Counted from the stretch's first letter, positions 25,984-35,060 are shown. The stretch: 64,000 bases of DNA from an uncultured Flavobacteriales bacterium (GCA_943789205.1 CALSTG010000001.1:796435-860434), one strand, 5' to 3'. The notes: generated by a model not told the origin, from the sequence alone. Numbers and translations are program-made.

Positions 25984-26100
25984 GAACTTTTTTACGAAAA
26001 ATAGCAAAAATTAGACCAATTACCATAGAACAAAAAAATAAAGCTCCTACTTACACGGTCAAATGCTTGAGAATGAGGCTTCTTTAGAATGATTTTAAAT

Positions 26101-26120
26101 AATACCTTTTTTATGGTATT
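26101..26120. promoter_or_regulatory. Inverted repeat overlapping the iron-operon promoter (candidate operator)
   Basis: AATACC and GGTATT form a perfect 6-bp inverted repeat with an 8-base spacer. Its right arm overlaps the -33 region of the promoter at 26119-26149. This is the position expected of a repressor site. It does not resemble a classical Fur box. Regulation by iron is therefore only a guess. Confidence 0.4.
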
Positions 26121-26149
26121 GTGACATGAATATCTCGTGTTTACTTTTG
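26119..26149 (+). promoter_or_regulatory. Bacteroidota-type promoter of the DUF4856-imelysin-receptor operon
   Basis: TTG at 26119-26121 and a perfect TACTTTTG at 26142-26149 are 20 bases apart. The leader to the ATG at 26199 would be about 45 bases. Confidence 0.7.
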
Positions 26150-26198
26150 TACTCGTGTACACTTTAAATGATTTACAAATTGAATTTATAAAAGTGAA

Positions 26199-27341
26199 AT
26201 GAAAAGAAAAGTTTTGGTACTCGTTATCTTGTGTAGTGCAGTAATTACGGGATGTAAAAAGAAAGGGTGTATGGATCCATCTGCTACGAATTATAACGCA
26301 GAAGCAGAAAAAGATAATGGGACATGTGAATACTACACAGTCCCGACTGATTATGTATTTATTGATGGAATAGGAAACAATACGGTTTCTTTTAGTGGTC
26401 AAACAGCAAGAATGGACATGCTTTCTGAAATGACTTCCTACCTTAAAACTGCAAACACAAGTGGTGGTAGTAACCAACTGGATGCAGCAACTTTACTATC
26501 TATGTATGACAATTCTTACACAGGATGGTCTGATCAAGAATTAGTTGGAAACGGTAAGCAATTGAAGAGCAAAACTGCTCTTGAAGATGCTGGAGTTCAA
26601 GCACAATTCGAAGCATGGATGACTGAAGCAGCAGCAGCGACACCTCCAACAGAGGATGGTTATTATCTTCAAGCCGCAACTGGTCAAGAATGGACTCAGT
26701 TGATTGAAAAAGGTCTTATGAGCGCTTGCTTTGCAAGTCAACTGACAGCAAATTACCTCAATGGTATAATGGAAGATGATAATGTCCAAATTGTTGATTA
26801 TCAAAATGATAAATACTATACGGAAATGGAACATCATTGGGATGAAGCTTATGGCTATTTTACTGATGCCACAGATTACCCAACAAATGGCACAAATCGT
26901 TTCTGGGGTAAGTATGCGAACAACACTTTAGAAACACTTTTGGGTTCTGCAACTAAAATAAGTCACGCGTTCAGAACAGGAAGAGCAGCTATTTCATCAG
27001 GTGTTCTCATTGATGTACCTGAACAAGTTTCTATTATTCAAGCTGAAGTTAAAAGAATGGTGGCTGGAATGGCGATTCACTACCTGAATGCTACTAAACA
27101 AAAAGTGGTAGATGGAGAATCTCAAAATAAAGTGAATCACTACCTATCAGAAGCATGGGCATTTATTTTCGGAATTCAATTTTGTCAAAATCCAGATATG
27201 GACAGCAATACTGTAGAGGGTCTTCTTGAACAGATTGACGCAGACTTTGAAGGATTTTCTCAAAGTACGTTATTGATTAATGCGATGATTGATGACATTG
27301 CAACGGCCTCTGGATTGGAAGCTTATAAAAATGATTTATAG
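26199..27341 (+). CDS. DUF4856 lipoprotein
   Basis: This 380-residue lipoprotein has a lipobox at VITGC (cysteine ~19), followed by GCMDPSATNYNAEAEKDNGTC, a cysteine-bracketed acidic motif common at the N-termini of bacteroidetal surface proteins. The body (IDGIGNNTVSFSGQTARMDML, LLSMYDNS, HHWDEAYGYF) matches DUF4856. That family is regularly encoded beside imelysin, HTTM and TonB-receptor genes and is thought to belong to iron acquisition. This order is kept here. The biochemical role is unknown; attachment to the outer membrane is inferred from the lipobox. It has its own promoter. Confidence 0.85.
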   Translation: MKRKVLVLVILCSAVITGCKKKGCMDPSATNYNAEAEKDNGTCEYYTVPTDYVFIDGIGNNTVSFSGQTARMDMLSEMTSYLKTANTSGGSNQLDAATLLSMYDNSYTGWSDQELVGNGKQLKSKTALEDAGVQAQFEAWMTEAAAATPPTEDGYYLQAATGQEWTQLIEKGLMSACFASQLTANYLNGIMEDDNVQIVDYQNDKYYTEMEHHWDEAYGYFTDATDYPTNGTNRFWGKYANNTLETLLGSATKISHAFRTGRAAISSGVLIDVPEQVSIIQAEVKRMVAGMAIHYLNATKQKVVDGESQNKVNHYLSEAWAFIFGIQFCQNPDMDSNTVEGLLEQIDADFEGFSQSTLLINAMIDDIATASGLEAYKNDL

Positions 27342-27358
27342 AAATATTAGGTAACTTT

Positions 27359-27384
27359 GCACCCCGAAATAATATTTGGGGTGC
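27359..27384 (+). terminator. Hairpin between the DUF4856 and imelysin genes (attenuator-like)
   Basis: GCACCCC (27359-27365) pairs with GGGGTGC (27378-27384), and AAAT/ATTT pair inside the loop. CTTTTAATT follows. It lies in the 62-base gap between two genes of one operon, so it may be a partial terminator or an RNA stability element that sets the gene ratio. A TAACTTTG string at 27352-27359 just before it resembles a -7 element but lacks a -33 partner. Confidence 0.6.
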
Positions 27385-27403
27385 TTTTAATTAGAAAGAA
27401 ATA

Positions 27404-28591
27404 ATGAGAGAGAAAGTAATTGGTTTTCAATTAAAACAAATCGCAGTTCTTACAGCTATTTTGTTTTTTTCCTTTTCCTGTAGAAAGAGAGGTTGTATGG
27501 ATCCTAATGCATTAAATACGGACCCGAATGCTGAAATTGCAGACAACAGCAGCTGCTCATATGGTGAATTTGACAAACCCGAAATGCTTTCTAACGTTTG
27601 TGATAATTATATTTTACCAGCATATCAAGAGTTTAACAATAAAAATATAGCATTACATCAAGAAGCACTATCCTTTTCTACAAATCCTTCATTGGAAGGA
27701 TTAACAGCAGTTAAAAGTTCATGGGTCGCCGCTCTAATTTCTTGGCAGAAAGTTTCATTTTTAGACTTTGGACCAGCCGATTACTACACTTTAAAGAATC
27801 AAGTCAATATTTATCCTATTGATACCAATACCATTCAAAACAACATTTCATTTGGGACTTATGACTTAAACCTTGCATCAAATAATGATGCAAAAGGTTA
27901 TCAAGCCCTCGATTTTTTATTACATCTTCCAGGAACAAACGAAGAAAATCTTGTTGACTACTTTAATAATAATACCAACGCCACCAGCTATCTACTCGAC
28001 TTAACAGAAAATTTGATGTTGCTTTCTCAGAATGTCTATGATGAGTGGGTAAATGTGTACTGTTCAAATTTTAAAAGCAATAACAATTCCAATGCTCAAG
28101 GTAGCCCTATAAGTAATGTCGTTAATGGGCTCTGTTCGTATTACGAAACCTATATTAGAAAAGGTAAATTTGGACTTCCTCTAGGCGTTTTCAATAGCTT
28201 CACACAAGAAGAAATGCCTCACTTAGTTGAATGTTATTATTATGGTCAATCGTTGCCTTTCGCAAAAGCAGCAATAGAAGGAATGTCAGATTTTATAAAT
28301 GGCGTACATTTTGATACACCTGAGAACAGGCTCGGGTTAGATGACTACATGGATTTTGTTGGAGCAACGCATGGGTCAAATACCTTATCAACAGCTATAA
28401 ACAATCAGCTTGAAACGATCATTACCAAAATAGATGCGCTTAATGATCCACTCAGTAATGAAATTCTTACAAATAAACCATCCGTAGAAGATGCCTACAC
28501 TGAGCTTCAAAAGCTAGTGCCTTATTTGAAAGTAGATATGACCTCTGCACTTGGCGTGCTTATTACCTATCAAGATAATGATGGCGATTAG
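27404..28591 (+). CDS. Imelysin family lipoprotein
   Basis: This 395-residue lipoprotein has a hydrophobic leader and lipobox ending FSFSC (cysteine ~26). It repeats the motif seen in its upstream neighbour (GCMDPNALNTDPNAEIADNSSC). The helical imelysin-like body follows, with SWQKVSFLDFGPADYY and KGYQALDFLLHLPG, the latter at the place of the family's GxHxxE motif but without the histidine-glutamate pair. Imelysins (M75, PF09375) are iron-regulated envelope proteins with no proven peptidase activity. The gene overlaps the HTTM gene start, so the cluster is one transcription unit. Confidence 0.88.
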   Translation: MREKVIGFQLKQIAVLTAILFFSFSCRKRGCMDPNALNTDPNAEIADNSSCSYGEFDKPEMLSNVCDNYILPAYQEFNNKNIALHQEALSFSTNPSLEGLTAVKSSWVAALISWQKVSFLDFGPADYYTLKNQVNIYPIDTNTIQNNISFGTYDLNLASNNDAKGYQALDFLLHLPGTNEENLVDYFNNNTNATSYLLDLTENLMLLSQNVYDEWVNVYCSNFKSNNNSNAQGSPISNVVNGLCSYYETYIRKGKFGLPLGVFNSFTQEEMPHLVECYYYGQSLPFAKAAIEGMSDFINGVHFDTPENRLGLDDYMDFVGATHGSNTLSTAINNQLETIITKIDALNDPLSNEILTNKPSVEDAYTELQKLVPYLKVDMTSALGVLITYQDNDGD

Positions 28592-29966
28592 AAAATGGCT
28601 AGTTAACCTTACTTTTTCAGAAAAATCTATTGCACCTCTTGTTGTATTCCGGGTATTGTTCGGAATCATGATGATGCTCAGCACCCTTCGCTTTATATCT
28701 AAAGGATGGGTTGAGGAGCTCTATATTCAACCTACCTACTTTTTTACGTATCTCGGATTTGACTGGGTAAAGCCATTCGACGTTATGGGAATGTACATCC
28801 TCTTCAGTGTCCTTATAGCAAGTTGTGTGTTTATCTCTCTCGGTTTTTTATATAGAATCAGTACGGTTGTTTTTTTTATTTGTTTTACCTACATCGAGCT
28901 TATCGATAAAACCAATTATCTAAACCATTATTATTTCATAAGCTTGGTTGGCTTTTTACTTATTTTCCTTCCAGCTAACAAATCATTTTCACTAGATACT
29001 TATTTCAAGTTCACATCAAAGAAAAAGTACGTGCCTGCATGGACGCTTCATATTATAATGTTTCAGCTTGCTGTTGTCTACGTATTTGCCGGGATTGCGA
29101 AACTAAACTACCATTGGCTATTTGAAGCACAACCTCTTATAAATTGGCTTAAGCACCAAACAGATTTACCCGTAATTGGCCCCCTCATGAAGTTTGAATT
29201 CACCGCATATCTATTTAGCTGGGGTGGCGCACTGTTCGATCTAACTATCCCTTTTCTCCTTTTGAACTCAAGATTCAGGATCCCCGGGTATCTTTTAGTA
29301 GTACTCTTTCATGGACTCACTGCCGTAATGTTTCCAATTGGCGTTTTCCCTTATGTAATGATCATAAGCACTCTGATTTTCTTTCCTGAAAGTTTTCATG
29401 AGAAAATCATTCGTTCACTCCGAATTCTTTTTAAGACGAAAAATAAAAAAGAGGTGTCATCAACGCCAATTAAAGAAGGAAACAAAAAGAACATTCAAGC
29501 ATCATTGATCGCTCTTTACATCGTTGTTCAAATGTTTGTACCCATGAGGTATCTACTTTATGATGGGGATTTATTTTGGACTGAGCAAGGCTATCGTTTC
29601 AGCTGGCGTGTTATGCTTATTGAGAAAGTAGGATACGCACAATTCTTTGTACATGACCCCACTACTGACAATAAAAAACTAATCAATAACCGAACTTATT
29701 TAACACCTCAACAAGAAAAGATGATGGCAACTCAGCCGGATATGATTCTACAATTTGCACATCATTTAAGGGATACCTTCAAAGACACCATCATCATTGA
29801 AAATAACGGTCAGAAGATTAAAATTAGCGAACCAAAAATTACAGCTGAAGTTTATGTCAGTCTATTTAATAAAGGGAGTAGGTTGTTTATAGATTCCGAT
29901 GTAAATTTGTCAAAAATTCATCGTGGATTCCACGACAAAGATTGGATACTAAAAAATGAAAATTAA
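28578..29966 (+). CDS. HTTM domain membrane protein (vitamin K-dependent carboxylase-like)
   Basis: I start this at the ATG at 28578 (MMAIRKWLVN, 462 residues), overlapping the imelysin stop by 14 bases; the longer frame begins at a TTG. The N-terminal ~300 residues carry several membrane segments with VVFRVLFGIMMMLSTLRF, a family entry motif, and IELIDKTNYLNHYYFISLVGFLLIFLPAN, the conserved HTTM core related to gamma-glutamyl carboxylase. A soluble C-terminal half follows. Bacterial HTTM proteins often accompany imelysin and TonB receptors; their reaction is unknown. The stop overlaps the receptor start by 11 bases. Confidence 0.87.
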   Translation: MMAIRKWLVNLTFSEKSIAPLVVFRVLFGIMMMLSTLRFISKGWVEELYIQPTYFFTYLGFDWVKPFDVMGMYILFSVLIASCVFISLGFLYRISTVVFFICFTYIELIDKTNYLNHYYFISLVGFLLIFLPANKSFSLDTYFKFTSKKKYVPAWTLHIIMFQLAVVYVFAGIAKLNYHWLFEAQPLINWLKHQTDLPVIGPLMKFEFTAYLFSWGGALFDLTIPFLLLNSRFRIPGYLLVVLFHGLTAVMFPIGVFPYVMIISTLIFFPESFHEKIIRSLRILFKTKNKKEVSSTPIKEGNKKNIQASLIALYIVVQMFVPMRYLLYDGDLFWTEQGYRFSWRVMLIEKVGYAQFFVHDPTTDNKKLINNRTYLTPQQEKMMATQPDMILQFAHHLRDTFKDTIIIENNGQKIKISEPKITAEVYVSLFNKGSRLFIDSDVNLSKIHRGFHDKDWILKNEN

Positions 29967-32394
29967 AAAGTATTTCTTTTTACTTGTTTTACTAATAAGT
30001 CATTCAATAGTTGGGCAGAAAGGACAATTCACAGGAACCTTAATGTCAGAAAATCAGGAAGCAATTGCTTTCGCAAGAATCGAAATTATTGAGGCTGAAA
30101 AAAGTTTTTACAGTGATCCTAAAGGCTTCTTCTTAAGTCCTAAAATACCTTATGGCAGCTACACCATAAAAATAGTGTCTGAAGGTTTTTTTCCTCTTGA
30201 GCAAGCGATTGATTTGACGGCTCCTGAAATAGAAATCGCGTTTGATTTTCAAAGGAATAACACCTACAATTTCGAAGAAATAGCCGTGACGAGAAAAAAA
30301 ACAAATTCCTTTTTTATTCGCCGTATGAAGGCTATCGAAGGTGATATTTTAACCCAAGGTAAAAAAACAGAGGTCATCTCTTTAGAAACAATTGACGCGA
30401 ACAAAGCAACGAATTCAAGCAGACAAATCTTTGCAAGAGTTCCAGGATTAAATATTTGGGAAAGTGATGGCAGTGGGCTGCAAATAGGATTGGGTGGACG
30501 TGGACTGAATCCTAGCAGAAATGTCAATTTCAATACGCGGCAAAATGGTTACGATATTAGTGCAGACGCACTGGGCTATCCCGAAAGTTATTATACGCCT
30601 CCTAGTGAAGCAGTTGAGGAAATTCAAATGATTCGTGGTGCTGCATCACTTCAATTTGGACCTCAATTCGGCGGATTGATTAATTACAAGCTTAAAAAAG
30701 GAGTAAGCACTAAAAAAGCTGAATTAATAGCAAGACATACAGTAGGATCTTTTGGTTTAAACAATTCATTTGTTTCACTTTCGGGCACAGTAGGTTCATG
30801 GAATTATATGGCCTACGGTAATTATAAATTTGGAAATGACTGGAGACCAAACTCCTCATTTGATGCAGCACAGGGTCATGTTTCTATAAGCAAGAAGCTT
30901 TCCCAAAAGACCTCCTTGAGCATTGAGTTCACAAAAATGTATTACCTCGCTCAGCAAGCAGGAGGTTTAACAGATAATCTTTTTAATAGCAATCCTGACA
31001 CCTCAGTCAGATCCAGGAATTGGTTTCGAGTTCATTGGAATTTAGGTGCCATAAACCTTAGGCACACCTTTTCATCTAATGCAAGTTTAAGCTCTAAAAC
31101 ATTCGGGTTAATAGCAAAAAGAGAATCACTAGGATATCTAGATCAAATCAATAGAGTAGATCCTTTGACCGAAAGAAACCTCATCTATGGTGAATTTCAA
31201 AACATTGGTAACGAAACACGTTTTATTCAAAAATATAGAGCGTTTGATAACCCATGGGCCTTCGTAAGTGGTATCCGTTTGTATCGAGGTTATAGTGAAA
31301 GCAGGCAGGGTAATGCAGATAGTGGTTTCGGGCCTACCTTTAACTTTGTTGATCTAGATGGAAATGCGACAACCAATTACTTTAATACAAATTACAAATT
31401 CCCTAGCTTTAATTTGGCCTTATTTGCTGAGCACATTTTCAATGTGACCCCTAAATTAAGCATAACTCCAGGTGTCAGGTATGAATATATTAGCACCAAC
31501 GCGGATGGAAATTATAGATTAACCAATACTGACCTTGCAGGTAATATTTTATTTGACACACTACTTAGGGCAGAAAGAAATAGTAATCGGGGGTTTGTAA
31601 TTGGAGGGTTGGGATTAACCTATAAAATTGATAACAGCACGGATTTGTATGCAAATATCTCTCAGAATTATCGGAGTATCCATTTCACTGAAATGCAAAT
31701 TCAAAATCCAAACTTTAAAATTGACCCTGACCTAGCGGATGAGACTGGCTTTAATTCTGACATAGGGGCACGTGGACAATACAAGAACAAATTGTTTTTT
31801 GACCTCTCTTTATATGGTATGTTTTACAATAATCGAATTGGAACTACTATAGAAACGGATACCATTTTATTTTCCACTTATCAGTATAGGACAAATGTTT
31901 CCGCTGCGAGAACATTTGGAATAGAGTGTATGACTGAAGTGGATTGGTGGAAAGTTTTAATTAGTGATTCGGCAGACATTAGACTCAGTACATTTGTTAA
32001 CTTCTCCTATAACAATGCCAAATATATCCGCTCTGAAGAGCCTGCTTTTGAAGGTAAGCAAGTTGAATTAGTTCCTCCTATCGTCTTGAAAACAGGCCTT
32101 ACCTTCGGTACAGATTTGTTTTCAATATCTTACCAATATAGCTATACCCGCGCACATTTTTCAGATGCTACAAATTCAACTTCTCAAGCAAATGCTGTTA
32201 ATGGAATCATACCTTCATACGCTATTATGGATTTATCGGGTAAAGTCATACTTGGAAGGTTTCAAATTGAAACAGGCGTAAACAACTTAGCCAATACTTC
32301 CTACTTCACGAGGCGTGCTGTTGCCTATCCCGGTCCGGGAATTATCCCTGGAACAAAACGTAATTTCTACTTAACTCTTCAAGTTAAAATATAA
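29956..32394 (+). CDS. TonB-dependent receptor, FecA-like
   Basis: This 812-residue outer-membrane receptor has a signal peptide ending near IVGQ. A carboxypeptidase-regulatory-like fold follows (residues ~24-110, GTLMSENQEAIAFARIEII). The plug domain comes next (~125-240, RQIFARVPGLNIWESDGSGLQIGLGGRGLNP, EIQMIRGAASLQFGPQFGGLINY), then a 22-strand-type barrel ending in an aromatic-rich strand (RNFYLTLQVKI). Plug sequence and the imelysin/DUF4856 context suggest uptake of a ferric chelate such as citrate. This is an inference; the substrate is not visible in the sequence. It is the last gene of the operon and converges on the next with a 5-base gap. Confidence 0.92.
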   Translation: MKIKKYFFLLVLLISHSIVGQKGQFTGTLMSENQEAIAFARIEIIEAEKSFYSDPKGFFLSPKIPYGSYTIKIVSEGFFPLEQAIDLTAPEIEIAFDFQRNNTYNFEEIAVTRKKTNSFFIRRMKAIEGDILTQGKKTEVISLETIDANKATNSSRQIFARVPGLNIWESDGSGLQIGLGGRGLNPSRNVNFNTRQNGYDISADALGYPESYYTPPSEAVEEIQMIRGAASLQFGPQFGGLINYKLKKGVSTKKAELIARHTVGSFGLNNSFVSLSGTVGSWNYMAYGNYKFGNDWRPNSSFDAAQGHVSISKKLSQKTSLSIEFTKMYYLAQQAGGLTDNLFNSNPDTSVRSRNWFRVHWNLGAINLRHTFSSNASLSSKTFGLIAKRESLGYLDQINRVDPLTERNLIYGEFQNIGNETRFIQKYRAFDNPWAFVSGIRLYRGYSESRQGNADSGFGPTFNFVDLDGNATTNYFNTNYKFPSFNLALFAEHIFNVTPKLSITPGVRYEYISTNADGNYRLTNTDLAGNILFDTLLRAERNSNRGFVIGGLGLTYKIDNSTDLYANISQNYRSIHFTEMQIQNPNFKIDPDLADETGFNSDIGARGQYKNKLFFDLSLYGMFYNNRIGTTIETDTILFSTYQYRTNVSAARTFGIECMTEVDWWKVLISDSADIRLSTFVNFSYNNAKYIRSEEPAFEGKQVELVPPIVLKTGLTFGTDLFSISYQYSYTRAHFSDATNSTSQANAVNGIIPSYAIMDLSGKVILGRFQIETGVNNLANTSYFTRRAVAYPGPGIIPGTKRNFYLTLQVKI

Positions 32395-32399
32395 CCTGT

Positions 32400-34586
32400 T
32401 TATTTGCGGACAATCTCAATAACTTCAAGCTGTCCATTATAGGCAATTTCTAAGTAATAACGTCCGGGAGAAAATGCATTCAGATTCAAAGTTTTTGAAT
32501 CTAAACCAATCCGTTTTATAATATTACCATGGATATCAAGAATGGAAATTTTTGCACTTGACTTTAAAGTTTCAAGTCCTTCAATGTGCAGAATACCGGA
32601 ACTCGGATTCGGATAAACTAAAATCTGATTTGAAAGTTCATTCAAACTACCAACAGTGAGTATTGTAATACAATCTGAGGTATCAATACAATTGTTCTCT
32701 GAAACTTGAACGGCATATGTCCCATTTTCAGTACAAATAAAACTCTGATTCACCTCACCTACAACCTGCGCATAATTTTCGTCACAGTCTAACCACTGGT
32801 AGGCAGCTCCTTCTGCCAGACTCATCATTTCTAAATCTTCCACTGTTGTTAAAGTATTTACGGTATCAATGACCAAATTCAGATGAATGATACTGTCACA
32901 ACCATAAATATTTTCTAAAGTTACCGAAGGCAGATTCGTACTTGATTGATAAGTAACTCCATCAATCCATGTAAACGAATTACAGGCTGTATGTACAGCA
33001 TTGATTTCATTGTTTGGATTGACTACTACATTTTGAACAATTAAACTGTCCCAATTCAATTGGCTGGAAAGCGCAGTGCTAATATGTGAAGTATCATCTT
33101 GGAGATTATTAAAGATGGTACCATCAAAAAATGAAAAAGAGGCGCCTTCACAAACCGTATGTTCCGTAACGATTAATTCAGATTGCGTATCCAAAAAACC
33201 TAATAGCGACATGTTTTCCATAGTACCATCGTATGGATATTCTGAAAAATGATAGGGGTTGGAAGTAATCACTGAAGTCCCATTAGCTGATGTAATATAA
33301 AAAAGAGGATAGCTTTGACTATAAGGACTCGTTCTGAGCAATAAACCATTTGGGGCAGTTGTAACCGTTTCCTGAATTCCTTGCCCACTAGTGCTAAAAG
33401 CATACCTTATGGAAGGCACATCATTCATATCCGCAACATACGAACTGTCTAAACCATAACCAACAAGATCATACTCAAGTATCGTATTCTTAACAGCATC
33501 AACACTTTCTCCTAGAACATAAAAATATCTAAAGCTCATCGCCTTACCAAAACCAAGTTGATCTCCAATTGGCTGACGAATCATTTCAAAAACATGGTAA
33601 TCCCTAAGATTATTGACATTAGATAAATTACCCGCGTCTCCATATCTAAATTTATTTCCATAGGTATTTGTAGTGGTTGGATGAGCCATGCCAAGTGTAG
33701 GGGAATTTCCATCAATATTATTGGACCAGGCGACCCAACCTCCTGTATTTGCCGTTTGAATAACCGGAGTTTGACCGTACAGCCCTGTCGTTAAATTATA
33801 GTCGTGAGTGGGCGTCGAAATAAAAAAGTGGTCTAGTGATGAGTTCCTAACACCACCCCAGGGCACATTTAAAAAATTCATATTATCCTGACCAAAATTA
33901 TAAATCATATTATCTATCTGAATAATCCCCTTTCCTTTATTGGTGTATTTTGTATAGTACAACAATCCTGCATCATGATTGATGTTCTGTAAATCTTCGG
34001 TATGTGCCTGCTGTCCCCAATTAACCACACTATATGATTGTTCGTCCGAATTAAAGTATTCTGCAAGAATAGGCGAATAAAAGGGATCCGTTTGTTCTGG
34101 TGTCTTCAAATAAACACCCGCCTGATGTATAAAATAAGAGGAGTCCGGAGGATTATGAATACTCCCATCTACGCTAACTAGCTGCCAAACTTCATCTACC
34201 CATGGGGCGTATGAATGTCCACCTCCATAGGAAGGTTGAACCCAATTCGGATTGACCCATTGCGGTGGAACAGATTCACCAAAAACTCCTCTGAAAGAAT
34301 ACAATTGTCCTCCTTTACCAATTCTAATGTCGTATGAGGTGTTTGGGTTTATACTATTTTGATAGCTCATCTGGTTGTGAAAGACAACACTTTCAGGAAA
34401 ACTATCTATGGCCCAAGACGTACCTGAATTGGTATAAGTTTCTGAAAAATCAAAACCAGTGGAATCTATAATCGGAAAATTGCTATCAAAATAGAATTTC
34501 GTCAGTAGCTCCTGAGGGGTTTGAGCCTCTGTATTGCGAGCAAATAGAAACAGAAAGGTGAGCAAACAGAGTTGAGTTGTTTTCAT
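32400..34586 (-). CDS. Secreted protein with T9SS type A sorting domain
   Basis: This 728-residue exported protein has a signal peptide cut near TEAQ. I do not recognise the large N-terminal region (~25-470), which is rich in Asn, Tyr and Trp and looks like beta structure. Residues ~475-640 hold short cysteine-containing segments of the C.G.SFSFF...DGT and CNSFTWIDGVTYQ type common in bacteroidetal surface proteins. The C-terminal ~75 residues (VYPNPSSGILHIEG to EIVRK) are a T9SS type A sorting signal, directing it through the outer membrane to the cell surface or medium. No enzyme function can be assigned. Confidence 0.85.
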   Translation of the reverse strand: MKTTQLCLLTFLFLFARNTEAQTPQELLTKFYFDSNFPIIDSTGFDFSETYTNSGTSWAIDSFPESVVFHNQMSYQNSINPNTSYDIRIGKGGQLYSFRGVFGESVPPQWVNPNWVQPSYGGGHSYAPWVDEVWQLVSVDGSIHNPPDSSYFIHQAGVYLKTPEQTDPFYSPILAEYFNSDEQSYSVVNWGQQAHTEDLQNINHDAGLLYYTKYTNKGKGIIQIDNMIYNFGQDNMNFLNVPWGGVRNSSLDHFFISTPTHDYNLTTGLYGQTPVIQTANTGGWVAWSNNIDGNSPTLGMAHPTTTNTYGNKFRYGDAGNLSNVNNLRDYHVFEMIRQPIGDQLGFGKAMSFRYFYVLGESVDAVKNTILEYDLVGYGLDSSYVADMNDVPSIRYAFSTSGQGIQETVTTAPNGLLLRTSPYSQSYPLFYITSANGTSVITSNPYHFSEYPYDGTMENMSLLGFLDTQSELIVTEHTVCEGASFSFFDGTIFNNLQDDTSHISTALSSQLNWDSLIVQNVVVNPNNEINAVHTACNSFTWIDGVTYQSSTNLPSVTLENIYGCDSIIHLNLVIDTVNTLTTVEDLEMMSLAEGAAYQWLDCDENYAQVVGEVNQSFICTENGTYAVQVSENNCIDTSDCITILTVGSLNELSNQILVYPNPSSGILHIEGLETLKSSAKISILDIHGNIIKRIGLDSKTLNLNAFSPGRYYLEIAYNGQLEVIEIVRK

Positions 34587-34735
34587 AATTGAGTATGGAG
34601 TAAAATAATTGAGCGCAATAAAGATAGGATATTATAATCATACAAATTATGTCAAGTTTGACTGACCTACGGTATAACGGAAATAGGCTTTACAAAAAAA
34701 AATGCCTAATAAGCATTAAAGAGGGTCAAAAAAAA

Positions 34736-34764
34736 GACTCACCGATAAAAAATACCGATGAGTC
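34736..34764 (-). terminator. Intrinsic terminator downstream of the tRNA remnant
   Basis: In the minus-strand RNA, GACUCAUCGGUA pairs with UAUCGGUGAGUC through 12 pairs including two G-U wobbles, and is followed by CUUUUUUUUGACCC. Because of the wobbles it works only in the minus direction. Confidence 0.7.
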
Positions 34765-34771
34765 GTCTTTA

Positions 34772-34786
34772 GTAGCGGGGACAGGA
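34772..34786 (-). pseudogene. tRNA 3'-end fragment (15 bases)
   Basis: The plus-strand string GTAGCGGGGACAGGA is identical to 34949-34963, the 3' acceptor end of the intact tRNA-fMet, but the CCA position reads CTA and no D, anticodon or T-loop sequence follows. It may be the relic of a duplicated tRNA gene or of an integration attachment site. Confidence 0.5.
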
Positions 34787-34915
34787 TTATCCTTCATTTC
34801 ATTTCGGATGGACATTAATGGAGGCTTACAAAGAAAAGCTCAGACCACTTCGTGATCTTCCTTTTTGCATTTCCGTTCACTTATTAAAGCAAGCTTTTAA
34901 CGTTCCGGGAAATGA

Positions 34916-34943
34916 AAAAGCCAGTCTTTTCAGACTGGCTTTT
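34916..34943 (-). terminator. Intrinsic terminator of tRNA-fMet
   Basis: 12-bp perfect arms (AAAAGCCAGTCT / AGACTGGCTTTT) flank a four-base loop three bases past the tRNA CCA end, with a T-rich run on the minus strand. Confidence 0.88.
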
Positions 34944-34946
34944 CAA

Positions 34947-35022
34947 TGGTAGCGGGGACAGGACTCGAACCTGTGACCTTCGGGTTATGAGCCCGACGAG
35001 CTCCCAACTGCTCCACCCCGCA
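34947..35022 (-). tRNA. Initiator tRNA-fMet (CAT)
   Basis: The minus strand folds as a 76-base tRNA with genomically encoded CCA (34947-34949). The anticodon loop is CTCATAA, giving CAT. Two initiator hallmarks are visible: three consecutive G-C pairs at the base of the anticodon stem (GGG/CCC), and an unpaired first acceptor position (T1 against T72). The D-arm and anticodon region (GGGGTGGAGCAG, AGCTCGTCGGGCTCATAACC) match E. coli tRNA-fMet closely. It has its own promoter and terminator and lies just downstream of metG, which encodes the enzyme that charges it. Confidence 0.97.
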
Positions 35023-35060
35023 ATATATCTTTAGAAATAATTTCTTTTTTATTGGGACAC

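Larger units (their letters stand above)
34587..34946. other. 360-base gene-free stretch with two minus-strand terminators and a tRNA remnant
   Basis: I see no convincing protein gene here; the open frame on the plus strand at 34649-34855 has no family features. The stretch holds a 15-base copy of the tRNA-fMet 3' end (34772-34786), a terminator-like hairpin just past it (34736-34764), a small AATGC/GCATT hairpin near 34701-34717, and the tRNA terminator (34916-34943). The first hairpin together with the fragment could mark a small RNA or a decayed second tRNA gene. Confidence 0.6.

Noticed and set aside
34649..34855. 68-residue plus-strand frame between the T9SS protein and the tRNA
   Set aside because: It runs through a terminator hairpin and the tRNA remnant, has no recognisable motif, and no promoter precedes it.
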